Source: Allobaculum sp. Allo2
GTDB lineage: Bacteria; Bacillota_I; Bacilli_A; Erysipelotrichales; Erysipelotrichaceae
Direction: 5' to 3'
Assembly: GCF_022701175.1 (NCBI RefSeq)
Contig: NZ_CP078088.1
Coordinates: 1,426,001 to 1,490,000 of the forward strand
Length of the DNA stretch: 64,000 nt
The notes below the pieces were generated by a model, which saw nothing but the letters and a program-made list of their open reading frames with translations, ran no database searches and was not told the DNA's origin. A program made the translations under genes and the position numbers. Shown piece by piece: positions 19,929 to 30,323 of this stretch; position 1 is the stretch's first letter; every line of letters begins with the position of its first letter.

Positions 19929-20564
19929 ATGAAAAACAAACAGAAAACCCGGAATATGGCTTTCTTCGCCATGTTTCTGGCCATTGAGCTCATTCTGACG
20001 CTCACACCGCTTGGCTATATCCGCATTCCCGGACTGGCCATCACCCTGCTGCATATCCCCGTTGTGGTCTGCGGAATTCTCATGGGTCCCGGCTGGGGCG
20101 CAGCGCTCGGTCTTGTCTTTGGTCTGACATCCATCTGGAACGCGACCATGCAGCCCTCGATTACTTCCTTTGTCTTCTCGCCGTTTGTTACGGTAGGCGG
20201 CATCAGCGGAAACTGGACATCCCTGATCATCGCTCTGGTTCCGCGTATCCTGCTTGGCGCCATCTCCGGCTGGCTGTATGAACTCTTCGCAAAGAAGATC
20301 AACCGTCCGCTGTCCGCGCTTCTTGCGGCGGTCATCGCCACCTTCTGTCATACTCTGATGGTTCTCGGTCTGATCGCTCTGCTCTGGGGCAATCAGTATT
20401 CCGCTGCGATCGGCATCGCGCCTTCGGCGCTGCTGGCGTATCTGGGCATGGTCATCGTCAGCAATTCTCTGATGGAAATGGCCACTGCCGGAATTGTTTC
20501 CATGGCTCTGGCTAAGGCGATTTCTCCTTCGAGAATGTCTTCGCCGGCTTCTTCGCACGCCTGA
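19929..20564 (+). CDS. ECF transporter S component (vitamin-type substrate-binding membrane subunit)
   Basis: 211 residues with six hydrophobic helices. It begins with KTRNMAFFAMFLAIELILTL and has TPLGYIRIPGLAITLLHIPVV followed by GILMGPGWGAALGLVFGL, typical of S components related to the pantothenate (PanT-like) group. It binds the vitamin and shares the EcfA1A2T energising module encoded elsewhere, as expected for group II ECF systems. TGAGGAAA lies 9-10 bases before the ATG. The substrate is not certain from sequence; folate or pantothenate are the main alternatives. The frame is intact. Confidence 0.85.
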   Translation: MKNKQKTRNMAFFAMFLAIELILTLTPLGYIRIPGLAITLLHIPVVVCGILMGPGWGAALGLVFGLTSIWNATMQPSITSFVFSPFVTVGGISGNWTSLIIALVPRILLGAISGWLYELFAKKINRPLSALLAAVIATFCHTLMVLGLIALLWGNQYSAAIGIAPSALLAYLGMVIVSNSLMEMATAGIVSMALAKAISPSRMSSPASSHA

Positions 20565-20781
20565 AAAGACCAATAGAAAACCGGCTGAAATTTAAATAGA
20601 GCAAAGAGTTCATCAGAAACGAAATCCGTAAAAAGCGAAAGCTGGACCTTTCGCAGCGTTCTGTCCAAAGCGGAAAAAGATTTCCTGAACACAGGGAAAG
20701 AAAAACGATTCTGGATTGTTACTGATCTCTTTGCCAAATCCAGTATTTACACTCGTATATACCCATTCAATTTACCCATTC

Positions 20782-20808
20782 AAGACGCCTGAAACAGGGC
20801 GTCTTTTT
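20782..20808 (+). terminator. terminator in the region between the ECF and sdpR-like genes
   Basis: AAGACGCC pairs with GGGCGTCTT, followed by TTTTT. It lies 220 bases after the ECF stop. The 502-base gap 20565-21066 holds no gene that I can support. Confidence 0.75.
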
Positions 20809-20898
20809 CGCTTCCTTCCCGGCAGCCAGGTCAGAAAGGGAGTGAATTGATTTTCATTGACGAAACCAGACCGGGATTTTAAGATGATTTTAAACATA

Positions 20899-20912
20899 TA
20901 AGCATTTGCTTA
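20899..20912. promoter_or_regulatory. inverted repeat, candidate operator of the ArsR-type regulator
   Basis: TAAGC-ATTT-GCTTA is a perfect inverted repeat in an AT-rich stretch 155 bases before the regulator gene. ArsR/SdpR repressors usually control their own promoter through such repeats. Binding is inferred. Confidence 0.4.
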
Positions 20913-21066
20913 AATGATGAAATAACAGAAAGATAAAGCGTTTAATCCATCTTTCTTTTCTTAGTGGATTCAAATTCCAGAGGCAGATGATCCCCAGTCA
21001 GGGCCTGTGTGATTTGCTTCATAAAAGGGAAGAGAAAGAAAAGAAACACAGAAAGGAGACAGTGCT

Positions 21067-21390
21067 ATGGCTTTACAGAACGTGCTTAAAACGTGTTCCG
21101 ATCCGATTAATCGACAGATTCTGGATCTGCTTCGTGAGCAGTCCATGAACGCCGGAGAAATTGCCCGTCATTTTTCCATTTCCGCAGCAGCCGTTTCCCA
21201 GCATCTGAGCGCTTTAAAGACGGCTGGTCTTGTCCGCTGTGAGCGCAGCGGCAAGTTCCTGGTGTATGAACTGAACGCCTCCGTACTGGAAGAAGCGGCG
21301 ATCTGGATCCAGTCGCTGCTGAATACCGCACCGGCAGAACAGATGGATTCGAATTCGGTTCCCTCCGAAAGTTCCGCTGCGAAAATCTGA
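21067..21390 (+). CDS. ArsR-family repressor, SdpR type
   Basis: 107 residues. A winged helix-turn-helix covers most of the protein (DPINRQILDLLREQSMNAGEI, then ISAAAVSQHLSALKTAGLV as the recognition helix, and the wing RCERSGKFLVYELN). No metal-binding cysteine pair (ELCVCDL motif) is present, so it is not a metal sensor. AAAGGAGA precedes the ATG. The next gene encodes an SdpI-like membrane protein, the usual partner of the autorepressor SdpR. The pair normally responds to a toxin or membrane signal that tethers SdpR to SdpI. Confidence 0.85.
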   Translation: MALQNVLKTCSDPINRQILDLLREQSMNAGEIARHFSISAAAVSQHLSALKTAGLVRCERSGKFLVYELNASVLEEAAIWIQSLLNTAPAEQMDSNSVPSESSAAKI

Positions 21391-21451
21391 ATCGGAAAGA
21401 GAAAATGGAAAAGGCCAAAATTCCCAAAACGAAACAAAAGGAGCTTCTTTT

Positions 21452-22139
21452 ATGAAAAATGCAAATTCCACTGAACCCCATGCACCGGCTTCGCTTACCC
21501 GAGGCAAGATCGCCTTTTCCATCGGCCTCTGTCTTCTTCCTCAGCTTGCTGGCATCTTCTGTCTCTCTTCCATGCCCGCTCAGATCCCCATCCACTTTAA
21601 CTTTCAGGGAACGCCGGATAACTGGATTTCTTCCTCGCTTTTCTTTTTCGGATTTCCCTGGATGTTTGTCGCAGCGGACGCCTTCTGTCTTGGAACTACG
21701 TTCTTCTCCAAAAAGGCAGCGCCCAGTCTCCGTCCATCGAAAACCTGCTTCTGCTGACCATTCCGTTTATTGAACTGATCGTATATATCGGCATCCTGCT
21801 CTTTATGAACACAGACGCCTTTCGGATCACAACCTGGATCAGCGGTCTGATCGGCCTTCTTCTCGTGATTTTGGGAAACCTGATGCCAAAAGCCAGACAG
21901 AACAGCTATTTTGGCTTTCGAACGCAAAGTACGCTTTCTTCCAAATCCGTATGGCAGAAAACGAACCGTGCAGCCGGATATGCTCTGACGCTGCTTGGCG
22001 TGCTGACGATTTTGCGGCGTTCACTTACAATGAAGTTCTCATGTTCGCCCTTCTGATCGGCGGAAGTCTGCTCGTAACCATGGGACTGTCGATTTACGCA
22101 CACCGATTAGCGGACCGGGAAAGCCAGAAAACAGAATAG
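21452..22139 (+). CDS. SdpI/YhfL-like membrane immunity protein (two frameshifts)
   Basis: About 229 residues. An N-terminal DUF1648-type segment (MPAQIPIHFNFQGTPDNW) is followed by helices and the SdpI signature region GNLMPKARQNSYFGFRTQ ... SVWQKTNRAAG. Frame breaks near 21715 (AAAAAGG) and 22015 (ATTTTGCGG) are each healed by one base in the run, which joins KKGSAQSPSIENLLLLTIPF and VLTIFAAFTYNEVLMFAL. It has about six membrane helices. It lies 61 bases after the SdpR-type repressor. In Bacillus this protein gives immunity to the SdpC toxin and sequesters SdpR. No sdpC-like toxin gene is seen nearby, so a sensing role is an alternative. Confidence 0.82.
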
Positions 22140-22351
22140 GCGGCCGTTCCGAAAGAAAAAGATCCTTTTTCTGGCGAATCTGCCTGCAAGCTTCCTTGCT
22201 CAAAAAGTCTCTTTGCGTAAGCCGACGGACGAAAACGCATTCTTCGAATCGCCTGCAGTTGTTGATAATGCAAAAGGAGTCAGAATTCTGCATTTGTTTT
22301 GTGATAAAATTTCTCTGATGAGAAATATGTAGACAGAGGAGGATTTTCTGC

Positions 22352-24094
22352 ATGTTAAAAGGAATCGCCGCCTCAGCAGGCGTATCTTGCGCAAAAGCGT
22401 ACAAACTCGTTCAGCCTGTTGTGGTCATTGAAAAACGCACAGACGCTGATCCGGCAGCTGAAATTGAAAAGCTGGATGCGGCTCTTCGCAAAACCGTATC
22501 CGATATTGAAGGCGTAAAGGCAAGGGCAGCCAAACGCCTTTCCGATGAGGAACTGGCCGTATTTGATGCCCATCTGATGATGGCAAACGACCCGGAACTC
22601 TCCGGACAGATGAAAACGATGATCCAGAACGACAAAGTCAATGCGGAATACGCGGCGGATGTCGTTTCCAAAATATGATCGCCATGTTCGAAAGCATGGA
22701 TAACGATTACTTCCGTGAAAGAGCGGCAGACATTAAGGACGTTACGTTCCGTATGCTCTGCAACCTGCTCGGCCTGGAAATCCCGGATCTGAGCAGCATC
22801 AGCGAACCGACGATCATCGTTGCACACGATCTGACCCCGTCGGACACTGCACAGCTCAATGAATACGTAAAAGGCTTTGTTACCGAAATCGGCGGCAAAA
22901 CCAGCCACTCCGCCATCATGGCCAACTCGCTTGAAATCCCAGCTGTTGTCGGAACTGCCGGTGCTCTCGATGCGATTAACAACGGCGACATCATTGGCCT
23001 CGACGCCATCGATGGAGAAGTCTTCGTCAATCCGGATGAAGAAACGACCGCTGCACTGAAGAAAAAGAAACCGAATATCTCGAAGAGAAAAAGAACTCCA
23101 GATTCTGATCAACGCCAAATCGATCACGACCGACGGTCATGAAGTTGAACTGGCTGGAAACATCGGAAACGCAAAGGACGCTGAACAGGTTATTACCAAC
23201 GGCGGCGAAGGCGTAGGTCTGTTCCGTACCGAGTTCCTGTACATGGACAACGATCACTTCCCAACGGAAGAAGAGCAGTTCCAGGTATACAAACAGGTAC
23301 TCGAAACGATGAAGGGCAAGAAAGTCGTAGTCCGCACGCTCGATATCGGCGGCGACAAGCGTCTGTCCTACTTCGAATTCCCGGAAGAAATGAACCCGTT
23401 CCTGGGCTACCGTGCCATCCGTCTGTGCCTCGATCGCACCGACATCTTCAAAACCCAGCTGCGTGCGCTCTGCCGTGCTTCCGTTTACGGCAAGCTCTGC
23501 ATCATGTTCCCGATGATCGCTACGATCGGTGAATTCCGCGATGCCAAAGCCATCTTTGAAGAATGCAAAGCCGAACTGCTCGCGGAAGGCGTAGCCGTAT
23601 CGGATGACATCCAGGTCGGCATGATGGTCGAAATCCCGGCAGCTGCTGTACTCGCGGATGAATTCTCCAAATACGCAGACTTCTTCTCGATCGGTACCAA
23701 CGACCTGATCCAGTACTCCATGGCTGCAGACCGTATGTCCGAAAAGGTTTCCTACCTGTATCAGCCGTTCAACCCCGCCATCCTTCGTCTGGTCAACATG
23801 ACAATTCAGGGTGCGCACAAAAACGGCAAATGGGTCGGCATGTGCGGTGCCATGGCCGGCGAACCCAACGCCGTTCCAATCCTGCTCGGTCTCGGACTCG
23901 ATGAATTCTCCATGTCGGCTACCCAGATTCTGAAAGCCCGCAAAATCGTCAACGGCCTTTCCTATAAGGAAATGCAGACGATGGCGCAGAACTGCCTGAA
24001 TCTCGATACCGCCAACGAAGTTCTCGACTACGTGAAAAAGAAGTTTCCAAATAAGCTGTACGGTCCGCGTGCTTCAATGCGCCGATTGTACTGA
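22352..24094 (+). CDS. ptsI: phosphoenolpyruvate-protein phosphotransferase, PTS enzyme I (three frameshifts)
   Basis: About 582 residues. It begins [18 protein letters not shown], as in EI. The phosphorylated histidine is in [12 protein letters not shown] (about residue 186). The PEP-binding domain has [27 protein letters not shown], ...[16 protein letters not shown] and the signature [13 protein letters not shown]. Frame breaks near 22671, 23063 and 23090 are each healed by one A and join [12 protein letters not shown] and [26 protein letters not shown] precedes the ATG. It transfers phosphate from PEP to HPr and so drives all PTS sugar uptake. ptsH, often adjacent, is not in the window. 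Confidence 0.93.
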
Positions 24095-24112
24095 ACCCAA
24101 ATGGAATGTTTT

Positions 24113-24158
24113 AAGCCCGTTCGGCGATTTTGTAAGATTCGTCCGGACGGGCCTTTTC
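24113..24158 (+). terminator. terminator after ptsI
   Basis: AAGCCCGTTCGG and CCGGACGGGCCTT form a long stem around a T-rich loop, ending in TTTT. Confidence 0.75.
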
Positions 24159-24264
24159 GTATACTGGTAAGCAGGGACAGTTCGCCAGCGGTTTTTGAAC
24201 CGATGGGACGTGACCCTGTCCATAAAATGAAAAATGCGCAGAATTCTGCGCAGGAGTTAACTGT

Positions 24265-24974
24265 ATGAACAAAAAGAAAAAGCAGCCCGGAATGTCCTGA
24301 TCGGCGGATGCATCGCATCGGTCATCGCCGGAATCGTTCTCTGGCTGACCCTCTCTTTATCGACCGGTCTGATCGTTGCCGGCGCCGGTCTGGTAGCCAG
24401 CGGCCTGCTGGCTTCCTTCCTGTTAAAAAGCGCATCCAGAGGCGGCAAGCCGGAAGAGACGAAGCTGGTCGATCGAAAAGTCATCGAAGAAGCGGCGAAA
24501 AAAGTTCGTAAGACGTCTCCAAAATCGATGAAAAAGGAAATGCGCGACTTGACGACGCAGTGCGAGCGCATGCTGCAGAAAGCGGAGCTTCTCGACAAAA
24601 CGCTCAACGAACAGTTTGGCTCTTCCGTAACGACCAAAGCCCGTTTTGCCTCAATCATCAACGGCGTCTATACGCTTTATGCACAAAACGTAAACGACAT
24701 CATCCATCGCGTGGAAATTTTTGATGAAGACGGCTATGAACAGCTGCATCGCAATCATGAGCAGTATACGGACGCCATTAAACCGTATGCCGAACAGATG
24801 GACGCCGTTCGTAAGGAAATTGCCGAAAACGAAGAAATCCTTTCGCGCATCGACCGGCTCCTCGCCGAGCTCAATAAGCTCTCCGGCAGCGACGCTTCCT
24901 TAAAGACCCTTCCGGAAATGGAAGAGCTCAGCGATCTGATTGCGCAGACGCCGCTTTACCGCCAGCAGAACTGA
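24265..24974 (+). CDS. XpaC-like membrane/coiled-coil protein (one frameshift)
   Basis: About 236 residues. A basic start (MNKKKKAARN) leads into two hydrophobic helices (VLIGGCIASVIAGIVLWLTL and LIVAGAGLVASGLLASFLL) and a long helical, coiled-coil region (MQKAELLDKTLNEQFGSS ... AENEEILSRIDRLLAELNKL). The frame breaks after the start codons (AAAAAGCAG near 24277), healed by one A. CAGGAG precedes the ATG. The size, layout and position before telA match the XpaC (5-bromo-4-chloroindolyl phosphate hydrolysis) family, which usually pairs with TelA/YceH. The function is poorly known; it is probably an inner-membrane partner of TelA. Confidence 0.75.
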
Positions 24975-25114
24975 GCGGCTGTATGCACAGGTCAGGCGGT
25001 TGTCAAAATCGGCATCCGCAGGCGGTATGGATCGGCAGGCAATACCGATCCGTTTGGATTTATGTCACAATAATTGATGAGACACACCCGTATGGGACAA
25101 AGGAGATATGAAGA

Positions 25115-26295
25115 ATGGCTTTCAGCATGAATGTAGATGAGCTGGATAAGGAAAAAGTCACCGAACAGCTGGATCCGACTCCCGAGCAGAAAACCGCACT
25201 TGGCAGCATGGCTGCGGCCAATGCGAGCGAAGTAATGCAGATTAACCTCGATTCTCTGGACGAACGCCGCAGCATCGCGCAGACGATCGAATCGTTTGGC
25301 GAAGACGTCGTCGAAAAATCCGCCCAGAAAAACAAGATTCTGGAAACGACGCTCGGCGATCTGGCCAAAACCGGCAGCGAAGGCAGCAAGGTCATGGAAT
25401 CGCTGGCCATGCTCAACCGGGAAATGAAGGAACTCGATCCGTCCGGCATCAATTTCAATAACAACGGCATTTTCGGCCGCATGTTCAACCCGGTCCGCAA
25501 CTATTTCCAGCGCTATGAAAAAGCGGACGCGCAGATCGAAGAAATCCTGAAGTCGCTCGATGAAGGCCGCAAAGCGCTCGTCGCCGATAATACGACTCTG
25601 GAAATCGAGCAGGTTTCCCTGCGCGATCTGACCGTCAAACTCGGCAAGCAGATCGAACTGGGCATGCAGATGGATGAAGCGATTACCCGCGAACTTGAAC
25701 AGGCCCAGGTCAACAACGAAGATCCGGAAAAATCAAATACATTCAGGACGAAGTGCTGTTCCCGCTGCGCCAGAAAGTCATGGATCTGCAGCAGATGCAG
25801 GCGGTAAACCAGCAGGGTTATTTCGCCATGGAAATCGTTCGCCGCAACAACAAGGAACTCATCCGTGCAGTCGACCGCGCCAAGCACGTAACGGTATCCG
25901 CGCTGCGTACCGCCGTAACCGTAGCTTCCGCTCTGTACAACCAGAAAATTGTTCTCGATAAAGTCAAACTGATCAACCAGACCACCAACGATCTGATCCG
26001 CTCGACTTCTGTCATGCTCAAGCAGCAGGGCGCTGATATCCAGCAGCAGGCGATGGAAGCCAACGTATCCGTAGAAACGCTCAAGGAAGCGTTCCGCAAT
26101 ACGTACGAAGCGCTCGATGCGGTGGAAAGCTATCGTGAAAAGGCACTCCCGCAGCTCAAAACGCAGATCGATGCCTTCCGTGAACTCGCCGACGAAGGCG
26201 CAAGACGCATGGACCGCATTGAAACCGCGAAATCGTATCGCGAAGGTCTCGAAACCGATCCGAAAATCCAGTCCCTGCCAAAACTTCCGGAATAA
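25115..26295 (+). CDS. telA: TelA family protein (toxic anion resistance; one frameshift)
   Basis: About 394 residues, almost all helical, matching the TelA/KlaA/YceH family: GINFNNNGIFGRMFNPVRNYF near residue 110, then long helices including DNTTLEIEQVSLRDLTVKLG and ALYNQKIVLDKVKLINQTTN. The frame breaks in GAAAAATC near 25730; one more A joins PEKIKYIQDEVLFPLRQKV. AAAGGAGAT precedes the ATG. It follows the XpaC-like gene by 140 bases. The family was named for tellurite resistance but also affects tolerance of cell-envelope antimicrobials. The actual role here is unknown. Confidence 0.88.
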
Positions 26296-26374
26296 GAACA
26301 GACGCGGTCAAAACCGAAGACAGAGAAGTTTCTGCATTTCGTTTTGAATCTGCGAAAACGTTTTAAAGACCATC

Positions 26375-26415
26375 GAAAGCCAGACGTCAGCCGAAAGGGA
26401 AGGCGTCTGGCTTTT
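26375..26415 (+). terminator. terminator after telA
   Basis: GAAAGCCAGACG pairs with CGTCTGGCTTTT around a 17-base loop. Confidence 0.8.
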
Positions 26416-26699
26416 ACAAGCCGGAATCTGAACAGCGCTGAATCGCGCCAGTGATAATCATCGGCTTTATATAAAGTAAATACTCGCCGGATTCATGCAT
26501 GTTCAAAAATGAAACCGCAATGAACAGCCGAAGAAAAAGCGAAGGAAAAGGGAATTTCAAATCCAGGCAAGATGGTCTATGTAAACGAATGTAAATCCTG
26601 TAACAAAAATGTAACGAAGCATCCGAAAATGAGCGATTCCCATAAAAAGTGCTCAATCTTCTTTACAAGCGAAAGATGGCGGAGTACCATGCAAACCAT

Positions 26700-26968
26700 A
26701 AAGAAACCAGCAAACCGATGCGGAAGAGATCAAACAGAAAAAGGGATTAAAGCGAATCCGGGAGGGTGCAAGCCGGAGAATTACCGTTCTGCAAATGGAC
26801 TTCCAAGGGCGATGTGAATTCAGTAGCAAAGCCGGGCCTTTCCCGTTACAGAAAGTAGAATGTGTTCGCATTCGATGAGAGGGCGTCAGCCAATACAGGT
26901 GGTACCGCAGAAAATTATTCTGTCCTGGTTCGAAAGAGGAAAACTCTTTTGGAACAGGACTTTTGTTT
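26700..26968 (+). promoter_or_regulatory. T-box riboswitch, tryptophan specifier (UGG)
   Basis: The conserved T-box AGGTGGTACCGC is at 26897-26908. A terminator of GTCCTG...CAGGAC with TTTTGTTT follows (26921-26968). In stem I the specifier loop is framed by GGAAG (26722-26726) with CTTCC and by CAG with CTG. Its 3' side reads CAAA-UGG-A, so the codon is UGG (26796-26798) followed by the usual purine. Uncharged tRNA-Trp should favour read-through. The genes downstream form a complete ABC importer, matching tryptophan-regulated transporters of Bacillota. The region from 26416 to 26700 holds no gene. Confidence 0.85.
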
Positions 26969-27017
26969 AATACGGGAAGTCCGATTGTCGAATCCAGTCA
27001 ATCAGGAGGAAATACAG

Positions 27018-28073
27018 ATGAAACGAACAACAACAGCGAAATTTGCGAGTGCTGCCCTCGCGGCGTCCCTGCTTTTGCAGGCTGCTCCTCTTCCCCAAAC
27101 AGCGCGTCCAGCAGTGCCAAAGGCTCCAGTACAGCCGCTGCTTCAAACGAAAGCTATCAGATCGGACTGGCGCAGCTGGTCGATCACCCCTCTCTCAATA
27201 CGATTCGGGAGGCCTTCCTCGATGAGCTTGAAGACGAAGGCTACACCGATGGCGAAAATGTCTCCATCAACTACCAGAACGCGGCCGGAAAGACATCCAG
27301 TCTGGATTCCATCATGTCGAGCTACAAAGCCGACGGTTCCGAAGTCATCGTAGCCATCGCTACACCGACGGCCATGAGTGCCCAGAACTACTCCACCGAA
27401 ATTCCAGTCGTCTTCTCCGCGGTCTCCGATCCCGTCGGCGCAGGCCTTGTCGAATCCCTCGAAAAACCAGGCGGAAACATTACTGGTACAAGCGACGAAG
27501 TACAGGTTGAACAGATCGTCGATCTGATACTTGAGCTTTCCCCGGAGATTCATAAAGTCGGCGTTCTCTACAATACCGGCGAAGCCAACTCCGTATCCAA
27601 TGTGAAGCGCTTCAAGGATTACGCCAGGAAAAAGGACTCGAAGTGGTTGAACGTACTGGAACCGACAATACGACGATGCAGCAGGCAGCCGTCGAACTCG
27701 CTTCTTCTGTCGACGCCATGTTCTCGCCCAACGACAACACGGTTGCAACCGGAATGGCGTCTCTTGGACAGGTTGCTGCCGATGCCGGCATTCCTTACTA
27801 TGTCGGCGCGGATTCCATGGTACAGACCGGCGGCTTTGCGACGGTCGGGATCGACTATGAAGAACTTGGAAGAGAAACCGCGCGTATGACGATCGATGTT
27901 CTCAACGGAAAATCTCCAGCCGACATGCCGGTCAAAGTGTTCAAGGACAATCTGAACATTTACGTTAACGAAGAACTCCTCAATAAGCTTTCCGAAAACG
28001 GAAAACCAAAGTAGCCCTCCCCGAAGATCTTTCCGGCAAGGAAAATCTGAAAATGGTCACTTCCTTCGAATAA
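27018..28073 (+). CDS. trpX: ABC transporter substrate-binding lipoprotein, probably tryptophan (three frameshifts)
   Basis: About 352 residues. It has a lipoprotein signal peptide with lipobox LFAGC after repair of a TTTT run near 27077. The mature part is a type I periplasmic-binding fold of the ABC_sub_bind family: YQIGLAQLVDHPSLNTIREA, GYTDGENVSINYQNA, VVFSAVSDPVGAGLV, KVGVLYNTGEANS, FSPNDNTVATG, YVGADSMVQTGGFATVGIDY. Frame breaks near 27633 and 28011 are each healed by one A, giving a C terminus ENLKMVTSFE. AGGAGG precedes the ATG. The Trp T-box upstream and the following permease and ATPase genes support the trpXYZ assignment; the ligand is inferred from the specifier codon. Confidence 0.82.
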
Positions 28074-28264
28074 AAAGAAGTCATACTCGCGGCAAAGCGT
28101 CTTAACATTCCAGACGACACGCTCGTAAGCTGTCTCGAACAGGAAAATCATTTGTCTCAAAAGGCACGTCTAATAGAAGTACACAGAAATAGAAATACAT
28201 AGAAATTCAGGAAATCTGCTGACCGCCCGAATCCGGGCGGTTCAGTCTGTAAAGAAAGGAACCT

Positions 28265-29135
28265 ATGACTGCAGATCTTATTCTCAATGCCGTCCAGCTC
28301 GGTCTGATCTTCGCCATTCTCTCGCTTGGTGAATACATCACCGTCAACATCATGGACAACCCGGACCTTACGGTAGACGGTTCGTTTGTAACCGGAGCTG
28401 CCGTCTGCGCCATGATGACGCTCGCGGGCCATCCAGTCCTCGGTCTATTTGGCGCCCTGATCGCCGGCGCCCTCTGCGGATGCGTCACCGCATTTCTGAT
28501 GACCAAAATGAAAATCCAGCCCCTTCTGGCCGGCATTCTGACAATGACCGGGCTGTATTCGATCAACCTGCGCATTATGAACGGCTCGCCGACCGTCAAC
28601 CTGTTTTCCGGCGGCAAACCGGCGCAGACGCTCTTTCCAACCCGTCGACAAGACTTTATGTTCTGCTTGCGGTTGTCGTTCTGATCATCGTCCTTCTGGC
28701 TTTTTCTTTAAAACCAACCTGGGTCTTATGCTTCGCGCCAGCGGCGACAACGAACAGATGGTCCGCTCGTCCTCGATCAACACCTCCCGTATGAAATTTC
28801 TCGGTCTCGGGCTGTCCAACGCACTCGTCGGTCTTTCCGGCGCCGTGCTCGCGCAGTTCCAGAACTTCGCAGACATTTCCGGCGGTACCGGCATGCTCGT
28901 TCTCGGTCTGGCCGGCATCATCATCGGCGAAGCCATTTTCCGTCCGAAAAACGTCACTATGGGTCTGATCGCTTCGGCGATCGGCGCCATTCTGTACCGA
29001 ATTCTTTACACGATTGCGCTGCGTCTTGGCTTTGCGGCCAGCGACATGAACCTCGTTTCCTCGATTCTGGTTGCTCTGACGATCTCGATTCCAGCGATCC
29101 AGAAATACATGAAAGGACGGAAGAAAAATGCTTGA
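28265..29135 (+). CDS. trpY: ABC transporter permease, probably tryptophan (two frameshifts)
   Basis: About 290 residues with around eight membrane helices, of the branched-chain amino-acid/ribose permease type: LILNAVQLGLIFAILSLGEY, DLTVDGSFVTGAAVCA, LLAGILTMTGLYSINLRIMNG, and SGAVLAQFQNFADISGGTGM followed by VLGLAGIIIGEAIF. Frame breaks near 28619 (AAACC) and 28703 (TTTTTC) are healed by one base each, giving GGKTGADALSNPS and LLAFFFKTNLGLMLRASGDN. AAAGGA precedes the ATG. The stop overlaps the ATPase start by 8 bases, so the two genes are translationally coupled. Confidence 0.85.
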
Positions 29136-29877
29136 ACTTCAGGACGTTTCGGTTCTGTTTAACGAAGGAACTACACTGGAAAAGAAAGCGCTCGATCACG
29201 TGAGCGTCACCATTCATCCCGGCGAATTCGTCACGATTCTGGGCAGCAACGGGGCCGGAAAGTCGACATTCTTCAATGTGATCAGCGGCAATGCGCCGGC
29301 GAAAACCGGAAAAATTCTGCTCGACGGAAAAGATCTGACGAACGAACCGGAATACGTTCGCTCCCGCAGCATCGGCCGTCTCTTTCAGGATCCGAAGCAG
29401 GGAACGGCACCGCATCTGACGGTGGAAGAAAACATGGGTCTGGCCATTTCCTCAGGCCGTAATCCGTTTGCGATCGCGGTCGGCAAAAAGCAGGAAGCCG
29501 AGTTCAAGTCTCTTCTCGGCCAGCTCGACATGGGTCTTGAAGATCGTCTGAAAACACCGATCGGCCTGCTTTCCGGCGGTCAGCGCCAGGCGGTTTCTCT
29601 GATGATGGCCGTTGCCCATCCGCCAAAGCTGCTTCTGCTCGACGAACACACCGCCGCGCTGGACCCCGTCAGCGCCAAAAAGATTCTCAAGATTACCAAC
29701 GACATTATCGAACGCGATCACATTACCGCGCTGATGATCACCCATAACCTGCGCGACGCGCTTGAAAACGGAAACCGTCTGCTGATTTTCCAGGACGGCA
29801 AAATTAAGCATGACTTTTCCGGAGAAGAAAAGGCGCGCCTGACCCTCGAAGATCTGATTCACCTTTACGATATTTAA
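29128..29877 (+). CDS. trpZ: ABC transporter ATP-binding protein, probably tryptophan
   Basis: 249 residues, intact frame. Walker A GSNGAGKST, Q-loop GRLFQDPKQG, ABC signature LSGGQRQAVS, Walker B LLLLDEHTAAL and switch histidine ITHNLRDAL are all present. It energises import by the preceding permease. The start overlaps the permease stop by 8 bases. The spacing ends with a strong terminator 60 bases downstream, closing the T-box-controlled transcription unit. Confidence 0.9.
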   Translation: MLELQDVSVLFNEGTTLEKKALDHVSVTIHPGEFVTILGSNGAGKSTFFNVISGNAPAKTGKILLDGKDLTNEPEYVRSRSIGRLFQDPKQGTAPHLTVEENMGLAISSGRNPFAIAVGKKQEAEFKSLLGQLDMGLEDRLKTPIGLLSGGQRQAVSLMMAVAHPPKLLLLDEHTAALDPVSAKKILKITNDIIERDHITALMITHNLRDALENGNRLLIFQDGKIKHDFSGEEKARLTLEDLIHLYDI

Positions 29878-29937
29878 GGCTTCGCCTGGGTTCATTTTTC
29901 CATCTTGTACGGGTACGATCTGCAGTATATTTGTTCT

Positions 29938-29978
29938 TAAACGGACAGCCTCTCCTTTCTGGATGGCTGTCCGTTTTA
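29938..29978 (+). terminator. terminator after the Trp-type ABC operon
   Basis: AAACGGACAGCC pairs with GGCTGTCCGTTT, followed by a T and AAA; the 12-bp stem is perfect. Confidence 0.85.
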
Positions 29979-30094
29979 AATGACTGCGGATCGAAAGCAT
30001 TCGAAACCCGACGAAAATTGAAAGAAGATTTGTATAGCTCTGGGGATTTCGGCTTGTGTTTCCGATTGAAATGTTTACACTACTTATTAAATGC

Positions 30095-30323
30095 AAAGAA
30101 CAGAAGGAGTACCTGCTCGCGGGACATGCAGAGAGCTTTCGGTTGGTGAAAGAAAGCCAGAAGCAGCAGGGAAGGTAGTCTGGGAGCAGCGGCTCTGAAC
30201 TGTACAGTAGGAGCTGACGTTTTCGCCGCGTTAGGCTGAGCGGTCTTTCGATACGAAAAGACAATGAAGGTGGTACCGCGGGGTTTTCTCGTCCTGAACA
30301 GGAAGAAAGCCCCGCGTTTTTTG
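30095..30323 (+). promoter_or_regulatory. T-box riboswitch, valine specifier (GUA), controlling valS
   Basis: The T-box AAGGTGGTACCGCG is at 30267-30280. Stem I has the canonical AGAGAGC and GGTTGGTGAAAG elements. The specifier loop is AGGAGUA on the 5' side and GAAG-GUA-G on the 3' side, framed by CAGA/UCUG and CCUGCU/AGCAGG, so the codon is GUA (30175-30177), valine. The terminator CGCGGGG.../...CCCCGCG with TTTTTT ends at about 30322. It fits valS exactly. Confidence 0.92.

Noticed and set aside
20565-20780. Small gene after the ECF gene
   Set aside because: No frame with a start signal; AT-rich segments have no coding pattern.
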